From Noviherbaspirillum denitrificans (GTDB lineage: Bacteria > Pseudomonadota > Gammaproteobacteria > Burkholderiales > Burkholderiaceae_D), in the NCBI RefSeq assembly GCF_002211445.1, contig NZ_LSTO01000001.1, positions 4,538,179 to 4,577,987 of the forward strand: 39,809 nt of DNA. The letters are read 5' to 3'. Below, piece after piece: positions 17,285 to 23,841 of the stretch. The translations under genes were made by a program, and so were the position numbers. Each line of letters begins with the position of its first letter. Position 1 is the first letter of the stretch. The notes below the pieces were generated by a model that was given only the letters and a program-made list of their open reading frames with translations, searched no databases and was not told the origin of the DNA.

Positions 17285-18472
17285 ATGAATCCAGTCCTCG
17301 CTTCCCGCCTTGCAAACATTGCTCCTTTCCACGTCATGGAACTGGCGAAGATGGCGGCTGAACTGGAACGGCAGGGCCGTTCCATCATCCACATGGGCAT
17401 CGGCGAACCGGACTTCACGGCGCCGCCACCTGTTGTCGAGGCCGCATCGCGTGCCATGGCCGACGGCCGGCTGCAGTACACATCGGCCGTCGGGATTCCC
17501 GCACTGCGGGAGGAGATCGCGGCGCATTACCAGCGGGTGTACGGTCTGCAGATCGCGCCGTCGCGTATCATCGTGACGGCCGGCGCGTCAGCCGCGCTGC
17601 TGCTAGCTTGCGCCGCGCTCGTGGACAAGGGCGCGGAAGTGCTGATGCCCGATCCGTCCTACCCCTGCAACCGGCACTTCGTGGCCGCATTCGATGGTGT
17701 CGCCAGGATGATTCCGAGCGGCCCGGAGCAGCGATTCCAGTTGTCGGACGCAGTGGTGCGCAAACAATGGTCGGAAACGACGCGCGGCGTGCTGCTTGCA
17801 TCGCCGTCCAATCCGACGGGAACGTCGATCCCCCATGCCGAACTGGCGAAGATTGTCGGAACGGTGCGGGAGAAGGGCGGTTTCACGATCGTTGACGAGA
17901 TCTACCAAGGCCTGACCTACGATGAAGAGCCGTTTTCGGCGCTGTCGCTGGGCGACGACGTCGTCGTGATCAACAGCTTCTCCAAGTACTTCAACATGAC
18001 CGGCTGGCGCCTGGGGTGGCTTGTGGTGCCGGAATACCTGGTGCCTCAGGTTGAGAAGCTGGCACAGAATCTGTTCATCTGCGCCTCCAGCATTGCCCAA
18101 CATGCCGGCGTTGCCTGCTTTACGCCGGAGTCGATTGCCATCTATGAAGAGCGCAAGGCCGAATTCAAGCGCCGACGCGACTATATCGTTCCTGCACTCG
18201 GGCAACTTGGCTTCCAGGTGCCGGTGATGCCTGACGGCGCTTTCTATGTCTATGCAAATTGTTCGGCACTGTCCGATGATGCGGACAGGCTGACGATCGA
18301 CATGCTCCACCAGGCCGGCGTCGTCCTTGTTCCGGGGCTGGATTTCGGTCCTTACACCGCCCGCGAATATATCCGGCTGTCCTACGCCACCTCGCTCGAC
18401 AACCTGCAAGAGGCGGTTGCGCGTCTCGCAAAGTTCCTAGGCTTAAATCCCGTTCACTCGCGGGTCTGCTAG
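17285..18472 (+). CDS. Pyridoxal-phosphate aminotransferase, class I fold
   Basis: The 395-residue enzyme has the fold-type I motifs MGIGEPDF (37-44), SPSNPTGT (173-180, with N177), VDEIYQGL (203-210, with D204 and Y207) and the PLP lysine K234 in SFSKYFNMTGWRLGW. RLSYATS near the C terminus holds the carboxylate-binding arginine. It probably transfers amino groups between an amino acid and 2-oxoglutarate; the exact substrate cannot be read from sequence, and aspartate, alanine and aromatic amino acids are all possible. ATG 17285 gives the usual N terminus; the upstream ATG at 17240 lies inside the hairpin. It stands alone before the flagellar region. Confidence 0.85.
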   Translation: MNPVLASRLANIAPFHVMELAKMAAELERQGRSIIHMGIGEPDFTAPPPVVEAASRAMADGRLQYTSAVGIPALREEIAAHYQRVYGLQIAPSRIIVTAGASAALLLACAALVDKGAEVLMPDPSYPCNRHFVAAFDGVARMIPSGPEQRFQLSDAVVRKQWSETTRGVLLASPSNPTGTSIPHAELAKIVGTVREKGGFTIVDEIYQGLTYDEEPFSALSLGDDVVVINSFSKYFNMTGWRLGWLVVPEYLVPQVEKLAQNLFICASSIAQHAGVACFTPESIAIYEERKAEFKRRRDYIVPALGQLGFQVPVMPDGAFYVYANCSALSDDADRLTIDMLHQAGVVLVPGLDFGPYTAREYIRLSYATSLDNLQEAVARLAKFLGLNPVHSRVC

Positions 18473-18604
18473 TACTGTAATGCCATATTGGCAACTCCTC
18501 CCCTGGTCTGCTCAGGCTGTATTCAAAAAATCCTTGGATCAGCCCTAAATCCGGCCGTCCGGCGACCGTAAACCAGAAAAGCAGGCTGCAAAAAAGGCGC
18601 TCCG

Positions 18605-18627
18605 AAAAATTTTTAAAAAAATTTTTA
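18605..18627. other. A/T-tract run upstream of flhD
   Basis: Alternating A and T runs (A5, T5, A7, T5) cover 23 bases in an otherwise GC-rich genome. Such tracts bend or stiffen DNA and attract nucleoid proteins such as H-NS/MvaT-type or IHF. It lies 10 bases upstream of the candidate FliA -35 element. A regulatory role is inference. Confidence 0.45.
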
Positions 18628-18636
18628 CCGGGACCC

Positions 18637-18663
18637 TAAATTTTGCGGAGTCACTGCCGATAA
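18637..18663 (+). promoter_or_regulatory. Near-consensus FliA (sigma28) promoter upstream of flhDC
   Basis: TAAATTTT (18637-18644), exactly 11 bases, then GCCGATAA (18656-18663). The enterobacterial FliA consensus is TAAAGTTT-N11-GCCGATAA, so 15 of 16 positions agree with perfect spacing. Transcription would start near 18670 and give a leader of about 340 nt to flhD. No gene begins between it and flhD. Confidence 0.65.
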
Positions 18664-18863
18664 ACAACACAACAGTAGTACTAGGTCCTTGAGAAAAACC
18701 GGCGAAAGCCATTTTTTGCGATCAAGAGCACATATCAAAAGAATAATTAATTACTAAATTTCCCTTGGGTAAGGGGACGTGCGCAGCCGGCATCGATCGG
18801 CCGCAAAGCCAAGGCCCAAGCCAATTTCCGCACCTTTTTCAGGTGCGCATCCGACGCTGCCCG

Positions 18864-18886
18864 GTGTTTGTAGGACAAACACCTAC
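18864..18886. promoter_or_regulatory. Overlapping inverted repeats, likely regulator-binding site
   Basis: GTGTTTGT (18864-18871), AGG, ACAAACAC (18875-18882) form a perfect 8-bp inverted repeat. Overlapping it, GTAGG (18870-18874) and CCTAC (18882-18886) form a second repeat with a 7-base spacer. The GTAGG...CCTAC pattern recalls sites of RcsB/LuxR-type response regulators upstream of flhDC in enterobacteria. The regulator here is unknown. It lies about 125 bases before the flhD start. Confidence 0.45.
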
Positions 18887-18905
18887 GGGTGGCGTTCGTG
18901 CGCGT

Positions 18906-18921
18906 CCGTATTTAAATACGG
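18906..18921. promoter_or_regulatory. Perfect 16-bp palindrome in the flhD leader
   Basis: CCGTATTTAAATACGG is a perfect palindrome with no spacer, about 90 bases upstream of the flhD ATG. Perfect dyads of this length usually mark the site of a dimeric repressor or activator. Alternatively it may fold as a small hairpin in the long leader. Seen directly; function is inference. Other content of 18473-19011: a hairpin at 18829-18847 (CGCACCT/AGGTGCG) and no convincing gene. Confidence 0.45.
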
Positions 18922-19011
18922 CGAAAGTCCTATTTTCTCAGGGCAACTTCACACCGAGAATGCATCTTACTGACAGGCAAAACTGCCGGTCCGATTGCAG
19001 ACGAGGTGAAA

Positions 19012-19329
19012 ATGAACGCGAACGACATGATGGCTGAAATCCGTGACGCCAACCTGAGCTACCTGATGCTCGCCCAGCAAATGATTCGTTCCGACAAAGC
19101 TAGCGCCATTTTTCGCCTCGGCATCAGCGCAGAAATCGCCGACATGCTGGAAGGCCTCAATAACGCCCAGATCCTCAAACTCGCGAGCACCAACATGATG
19201 CTTGCCCGCTTTCGCTTCGATGACGGCGCCATCCTCGGAATGTTGACGAATTACAACAAGGATCGCGGGCTTGCGCATTCGCATGCAGCCATTCTTATGG
19301 CAGGACAACAACTCGAAGAGATTTCCTGA
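19012..19329 (+). CDS. flhD: Flagellar transcriptional activator FlhD
   Basis: The 105-residue protein has the FlhD pattern: IRDANLSYLMLAQQMIRSDK at the N terminus, FRLGISAEIADMLEGLN in the middle and a C-terminal region resembling a helix-turn-helix. With FlhC it forms the D4C2 activator of class 2 flagellar genes. ATG 19012 is chosen because GAGGTG precedes it; a GTG at 19006 is part of the ribosome site. It lies 57 bases upstream of flhC and downstream of an unusually long regulatory region. Confidence 0.94.
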   Translation: MNANDMMAEIRDANLSYLMLAQQMIRSDKASAIFRLGISAEIADMLEGLNNAQILKLASTNMMLARFRFDDGAILGMLTNYNKDRGLAHSHAAILMAGQQLEEIS

Positions 19330-19386
19330 CAGAACAAATATTTCGAGTAATACTATATTGTTACTTCAGGATGGCACGGGGTCGGC

Positions 19387-19953
19387 ATGACTAAGAAAAG
19401 CGTAGTGACGGAAGCGCAAGAGATCCAGCTCGCGATCGAGCTCATCAACCTCGGAGCGCGTCTCCAGCTTCTCGAGTCGGAAACCAGCCTCTCCCGCGAG
19501 CGCCTGCTGAAGCTGTACAAGGAACTGAAGGGTGTCTCGCCGCCGAAGGGCATGTTGCCGTTCTCGACCGATTGGTTCATTACCTGGCAGCCGAACATCC
19601 ATTCCTCGCTCTTCATCAATATCCACAAATACCTCGTGGAGCACGCCCATGTGTCGGGCATCGAAGCGGTGATGAAGGCCTACAAGCTGTATCTCGAACA
19701 GGTCGAGCCGGATCCGAGCGGCGAACCCGTCCTGTCCCTCACGCGCGCCTGGACCCTGGTGCGCTTCTTCGAAAGCAAGATGCTCGAGACCGCGACCTGC
19801 TGCAAATGCGGCGGTGATTTCGTCGTCCATCGGCTCGATCTCCATGAGGATTATGTCTGCGGCCTTTGCCATATGCCCTCGCGTGCAGGCAAGACCAAGA
19901 AGCTGAAGGAAGAAGCTGCGGCGGCGTCCGCGTCGTCGCCAGCCCGGGTCTGA
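19387..19953 (+). CDS. flhC: Flagellar transcriptional activator FlhC
   Basis: The 188-residue protein has the FlhC signature (IQLAIELINLGARLQLLESE, LPFSTDWFITWQPNIHSS) and a C-terminal zinc site with cysteines at 138/139, 141, 158 and 161 (TCCKCGG and YVCGLC). These match the four zinc cysteines of E. coli FlhC. FlhC gives the main DNA contacts of the FlhD4C2 complex. An A/S-rich C-terminal tail follows the basic RAGKTKKLK. It forms an operon with flhD and is followed 12 bases later by a methyltransferase gene. Confidence 0.95.
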   Translation: MTKKSVVTEAQEIQLAIELINLGARLQLLESETSLSRERLLKLYKELKGVSPPKGMLPFSTDWFITWQPNIHSSLFINIHKYLVEHAHVSGIEAVMKAYKLYLEQVEPDPSGEPVLSLTRAWTLVRFFESKMLETATCCKCGGDFVVHRLDLHEDYVCGLCHMPSRAGKTKKLKEEAAAASASSPARV

Positions 19954-19965
19954 TCCGGACCGTTC

Positions 19966-20766
19966 ATGTTCAGCCGGCGCTCCGGCGCGGGCTCTTCGCT
20001 TCGTCCCGCGTTTTTCCGTATCCCCGCTGTGCTGGCACTGCTGGGGCAGTTGCTGGCATTCGGCTCGATCCTGCTGCTCGCTGCCGCGCTGACCAGCTTC
20101 GCGGGCATCCAAATATCGATTGCGCATGCTGCCCTGGTCCAGGGATGCGTTGCCGCAGTCGTTGCGCACCGCATGCGCCTTGCCATCTGGTGGCTTCCAA
20201 TCCAGCTCTGTTTTCCGCTGGCGGTCGTTGCTTCGCATGCGGTGCAGTTGCCGCCAGCACTCTACCTCGGGGCCTTCCTCTTTTTCCTGGTCCTGTTCTG
20301 GTCGACGTTTCGCACCCAGGTGCCGTTCTATCCATCCGGGCCATCGGTGTGGCGTGCTGTTGCTCAATTGTTGCCGGAAGGGCGGGCATTGCGCGTCGCC
20401 GATATCGGCAGCGGATTCGGCGGGATGGCGATGCATCTCGCGCGGGCGCGCCCCGAATGCAGGGTGACGGGCATCGAACTGGCGCCGCTGCCATGGATCT
20501 TTAGCCTGTTGCTGGGGAAGGCAAGTGGCAGTTCGGCGCGCTTCGTCCGAGGCGATTATGAAGCAGTCGACTTTGCCGATTTCGATGTCGTGTTTGCCTA
20601 CCTGTCGCCAGCCGCAATGCCCGCACTATGGTTAAAAGCACAAGCAGAAATGCGCAAGGGCAGCTTGCTGCTCAGTTATGAATTTGCCATCCCCGGTGTC
20701 GAGCCGGCGATAGCCATGCACCCTTTGCCGGATGGTCCGATGTTGTATGGCTGGCGCATGGGGTGA
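19966..20766 (+). CDS. Membrane-anchored class I SAM-dependent methyltransferase
   Basis: The 266-residue protein has about four hydrophobic helices in residues 20-115, then a cytosolic Rossmann domain. The SAM-binding motif I is ADIGSGFGGMAMHLA (about 145-159), followed by VTGIELAP with the acidic ribose-binding residue, and GDYEAVDFADFDVVFAYLSP as the later motif. Its substrate cannot be read from sequence. It starts 12 bases after flhC on the same strand and ends 159 bases before motA, so co-transcription with flhDC is likely. Flagellin or another envelope molecule could be the target, but this is conjecture. Confidence 0.8.
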   Translation: MFSRRSGAGSSLRPAFFRIPAVLALLGQLLAFGSILLLAAALTSFAGIQISIAHAALVQGCVAAVVAHRMRLAIWWLPIQLCFPLAVVASHAVQLPPALYLGAFLFFLVLFWSTFRTQVPFYPSGPSVWRAVAQLLPEGRALRVADIGSGFGGMAMHLARARPECRVTGIELAPLPWIFSLLLGKASGSSARFVRGDYEAVDFADFDVVFAYLSPAAMPALWLKAQAEMRKGSLLLSYEFAIPGVEPAIAMHPLPDGPMLYGWRMG

Positions 20767-20774
20767 ACGCACGC

Positions 20775-20801
20775 TCAAGTTTTGCCGCCGCGCGTCGTAA
20801 C
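20775..20801 (+). promoter_or_regulatory. Possible FliA promoter of motAB-che
   Basis: TCAAGTTT (20775-20782), 11 bases, then GTCGTAAC (20794-20801). The -35 part matches 7 of 8 consensus bases and the spacing is right, but the -10 part matches only about half. motA is a class 3 gene in enterobacteria, so the position is reasonable. The 124-bp gap to motA has no other clear element. Confidence 0.28.
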
Positions 20802-20925
20802 CGTCATGAAGGCCGTCATCAGGCCCGGACACTTCCCCCTCGTACATATTGGTTGTGATCCGCAGGACGAATTGGCACAATGTTGGCCTATAGAAAGGCC
20901 TCAATAACGACCGGAGCGCACACCC

Positions 20926-21786
20926 TTGTTAGTCATTGTCGGATATATCATTGTCATGGGGTCGGTGTTCGGCGGATTTGCATTATCCGGCGGGCACCTT
21001 CCGGCGCTGTTCCAGCCACTCGAACTGCTCATGATCGGCGGCGCCGCTGTCGGCGCATTCTTCGTCGGTAACAATACCAAGGCGATCAAGGCCACGCTCA
21101 AGGCGCTGCCAACGGTGTTCAAGGGTTCGAAGTACACGAAGGGACTCTACATGGAGCTGATGACGCTCCTGTTCGAGATCCTCAGCAAGGTGCGCAAGGA
21201 GGGCTTGATGTCGATCGAAGGCGACATCGAGAAGCCCGAGGAAAGCCCGATCTTCAGCAAGTATCCCGGCATCCTTGCCGATCACCACATCGTCGAATTC
21301 ATGACCGACTACCTGCGCCTGATGGTGTCGGGGAACATGGATGCGTTCCAGATCGAGAACCTGATGGATAACGAGATCGACACGCATCATGCCGAAGGCG
21401 AGGTGCCGGTGCACTGTGTCGCCAAGCTGGGCGACGGCATGCCGGCATTCGGTATCGTGGCCGCGGTGATGGGTGTGGTTCACACCATGGAATCGGTCGG
21501 CCTGCCGCCGGCGGAACTCGGCATCCTGATTGCCCACGCCCTGGTCGGTACCTTCCTCGGTATTTTGCTTGCCTACGGCTTCGTCGGGCCACTATCCGGT
21601 TTGCTGGAGCAGAAGCTGCATGAGTCTTCCAAGATGTTCCAGTGCGTGAAGGTGACTCTGCTGGCCAGCCTCAACGGCTATGCGCCGGCGCTTGCCGTCG
21701 AATTCGGCCGCAAGGTCCTGTTCTCTACGGAGCGTCCGTCGTTCAGCGAACTTGAAGAGCACATCAAGCAATCCAAATCGAAATAA
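20926..21786 (+). CDS. motA: Flagellar motor stator protein MotA
   Basis: The 286-residue four-helix membrane protein has the torque residues R90 and E98 in the cytoplasmic loop and P173 in GMPAFGIVAAVMGVVHTM, all at E. coli numbering. It forms the proton channel with MotB and pushes on FliG. Translation starts at TTG 20926: the sequence then reads MLVIVGYIIVMGSVFGG as in E. coli, and GGAG at 20913-20916 precedes it. No ATG or GTG lies at a fitting place. It is followed 32 bases later by motB. Confidence 0.96.
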   Translation: MLVIVGYIIVMGSVFGGFALSGGHLPALFQPLELLMIGGAAVGAFFVGNNTKAIKATLKALPTVFKGSKYTKGLYMELMTLLFEILSKVRKEGLMSIEGDIEKPEESPIFSKYPGILADHHIVEFMTDYLRLMVSGNMDAFQIENLMDNEIDTHHAEGEVPVHCVAKLGDGMPAFGIVAAVMGVVHTMESVGLPPAELGILIAHALVGTFLGILLAYGFVGPLSGLLEQKLHESSKMFQCVKVTLLASLNGYAPALAVEFGRKVLFSTERPSFSELEEHIKQSKSK

Positions 21787-21818
21787 CCCGGATCACCTAA
21801 CCACCAGCGGAAAGCATC

Positions 21819-22763
21819 ATGGCCGACGAAGGCTTGCGCCCCATTATCGTAAAGCGCGTCAACAAGGGCGGCGGCGGCCACCATGGCGGCGCATGGAAGA
21901 TCGCCTATGCCGACTTCGTGACGGCGATGATGGCGTTCTTCCTGTTGATGTGGCTGATGGGGTCGACTGCGAAGGGCGACCTGCAGGGCATCGCTGAATA
22001 CTTCAAGACGCCGCTCAAGGTGGCGATGTCCGGCGGCTCCGGCGCCGGTGACAGCTCGAGCGTAGTGCAGGGCGGCGGCAAGGACCTCACGCGCAAGGAC
22101 GGCCAGGTCAAGAAGGGCGACGATCCCGAGATCAAGAAGACCTACAACCTGCAGGCTGCACACCTCCAGCAGGCGGAAAAGGAACTGGAAAAGGCCGAGG
22201 CGGCACGCCTTCGTGGTCTCAAGGCCAAGATCGAAGAGGCGATCGAGTCCAGGCCGGCACTCAAGCAATTCAAGAAGCAACTCCTGATCGACATCACGAC
22301 GGAGGGGTTGCGCATCCAGATCGTGGATGAGCAGAACCGCCCGATGTTCGCCCTCGCCAAGGCTGAACTGCAACCCTACACTCGCGACATCCTGGTTGAA
22401 ATCGGCCGAGCGCTGAACGACGTGCCAAACCGCGTCAGCCTCTCCGGCCACACAGACGCCACACCCTACGCAAGCGGCGAAAAGGGCTACAGCAACTGGG
22501 AATTGTCGGCTGACCGCGCCAACGCTTCACGCCGGGCTCTTATCGCAGGCGGAATGGACGAGGCGAAGGTACTGCGCGTGGTAGGCTTGTCGTCAGCCGT
22601 GCTGTTCGACAAGCAGGATCCGTTCAACCCGATCAACCGGCGCATCAGCATCATTGTAATGAACAAGAAGACGGAAGAAAGTGCATCGAAAGATGGCGGC
22701 ACCGTCGAGGTCTCGAGCGAAACGCAGGCCAGGCAGGAACTGGCCGGCGCCGCCGCACGATAA
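21819..22763 (+). CDS. motB: Flagellar motor stator protein MotB
   Basis: The 314-residue protein has a short N terminus, one membrane helix (about 29-49) with the proton-accepting D32 in YADFVTAMMAF, a plug/linker and an OmpA-like peptidoglycan-binding domain (about 165-290, LSGHTDATPY and NRRISIIV). It anchors the stator to the cell wall. An extra charged stretch (about 85-150) rich in K and E resembles other betaproteobacterial MotB proteins. Confidence 0.96.
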   Translation: MADEGLRPIIVKRVNKGGGGHHGGAWKIAYADFVTAMMAFFLLMWLMGSTAKGDLQGIAEYFKTPLKVAMSGGSGAGDSSSVVQGGGKDLTRKDGQVKKGDDPEIKKTYNLQAAHLQQAEKELEKAEAARLRGLKAKIEEAIESRPALKQFKKQLLIDITTEGLRIQIVDEQNRPMFALAKAELQPYTRDILVEIGRALNDVPNRVSLSGHTDATPYASGEKGYSNWELSADRANASRRALIAGGMDEAKVLRVVGLSSAVLFDKQDPFNPINRRISIIVMNKKTEESASKDGGTVEVSSETQARQELAGAAAR

Positions 22764-22811
22764 GTATGTATCGCAGGCACTGGTAACGAAAAGCGGTGTG
22801 GGGACGGGACA

Positions 22812-23357
22812 ATGACAAGTGAAAAAAAGTTGGGTTCGCAGGTCAAGCACCTGCTGTCCAACCTGTCTGATCATGGAACGCAGCACCTGACCGAAGTCGA
22901 GACCGACCTGGTCCAGACCAGCTTTCTGCTTGGCGAAGCGATCGAGAAGCTGGGAGCGAGCTTCATGGCCATCCATGAAGCGATCACCGTTCAGCAGGAA
23001 GCGATCGACCTGCTGCTCTCCGGCGCCACGCCGACCCCGGAGATCGCAGAAAAAATCAAGGCCAAGCATAGCGAAATCGACAAGCACGTCAATGCCGCGG
23101 TGACCGGGCTCCAGTTCCAGGACATGACAAGCCAGCTCATCGGGCGCACCGTCCGCCGGGTAACCGGTTTGCGCGATGTCCTGGGTGGCATCGGCTCGGG
23201 AAGTTCGGGCATCTCCGAAAACAATGCGGAAGAAATCATTGCCACGCTCAACAGCATCAACAAGGTGCTGGAAGAACAGAGCGTGAAGCTCGAGAGCGCG
23301 CTCTGGAAGGCGGTTTGCCAGACACATATGGAGAGCGGCGACATCGAGCTGTTCTGA
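22812..23357 (+). CDS. CheZ-like chemotaxis protein with D-x3-Q signature
   Basis: The 181-residue, mostly helical protein contains FQDMTSQ at 102-108. True CheZ has FQDLTGQ, where D143 and Q147 (E. coli numbering) are the catalytic residues, so D104 and Q108 keep the D-x-x-x-Q pattern. It ends with ESGDIELF, an acidic tail with a terminal Phe. CheZ also ends in an acidic peptide with a final Phe that docks on CheY. The last residues nearly equal those of CheD (SGDVELFG). It lies between motB and cheY1, so its partner may be CheY1. A phosphatase role is inference; a plain adaptor is the alternative. Confidence 0.75.
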   Translation: MTSEKKLGSQVKHLLSNLSDHGTQHLTEVETDLVQTSFLLGEAIEKLGASFMAIHEAITVQQEAIDLLLSGATPTPEIAEKIKAKHSEIDKHVNAAVTGLQFQDMTSQLIGRTVRRVTGLRDVLGGIGSGSSGISENNAEEIIATLNSINKVLEEQSVKLESALWKAVCQTHMESGDIELF

Positions 23358-23421
23358 AGGACGCAGGCACAAGACGATACGGGCAGCCAGCCCGGACATG
23401 AAGAAAGCAGGAGTGAACACA

Positions 23422-23787
23422 ATGGCAAAGACGATATTGGCAGTGGACGACTCGGGCTCACTACGGCAGATGGTGGTGTTCAGCCTGAGGGCGGCCGGCT
23501 ACCAGGTCACGGAGGCAGTGGACGGGCAGGATGGCCTGGACAAGGCAAAGGGCCAGGTCTTCGACCTCGTCCTGACCGACCAGAACATGCCGCGCATGGA
23601 TGGGCTGACGCTGATCCGTTCGCTGCGCGGCCTGCCGACCTACCAGAAAGTGCCGATCCTCATGCTCACCACCGAATCGAGCGATGAGATGAAGAACAAG
23701 GGACGCGCAGCCGGCGCCAACGGCTGGCTCGTCAAGCCCTTCGATCCGCAGCGACTGACCGAGGTGGTCCGCAAGGTCATCGGCTGA
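23422..23787 (+). CDS. cheY: CheY-like response regulator (CheY1)
   Basis: The 121-residue single receiver domain has the acidic pair D9 and D10, phosphorylation site D53 (LTDQNMPRMDG), the threonines of MLTTESS and the lysine in WLVKPFDP. It differs clearly from the CheY at 36799, which is close to E. coli CheY, and resembles the CheY proteins encoded next to cheA in betaproteobacterial clusters. The ATG at 23422 is used because AGGAG lies upstream and it starts MAKTILAVDDS; an ATG at 23398 has no ribosome site. It lies 54 bases before cheA, its likely kinase. Confidence 0.88.
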   Translation: MAKTILAVDDSGSLRQMVVFSLRAAGYQVTEAVDGQDGLDKAKGQVFDLVLTDQNMPRMDGLTLIRSLRGLPTYQKVPILMLTTESSDEMKNKGRAAGANGWLVKPFDPQRLTEVVRKVIG

Positions 23788-23841
23788 CGCCAGCCCGTGC
23801 AGAGGCAAAGAAAACAAGAGCGAAGATGACGGAGTCCCATA

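Noticed and set aside
18694-18717. Small hairpin GGC-GAAA-GCC flanked by A5 and T6, possibly a terminator
   Set aside because: Only three GC pairs plus interrupted A-T pairs; too weak to call as a terminator by eye, so it is mentioned only as a possible attenuator.
18771-18886. Resemblance to a GEMM-I (c-di-GMP-I) riboswitch in the flhD leader, with CGCAAAGCC and GGCCCAAGCC
   Set aside because: The 5' GGGCAAACC element, the GNRA-capped P2 helix and the tetraloop receptor of the GEMM-I consensus are not present. A covariance-model search would decide.
18765-19037. A 90-codon reading frame upstream of flhD
   Set aside because: It overlaps the flhD start, runs through the palindromic leader, has no ribosome site and no recognisable protein pattern.
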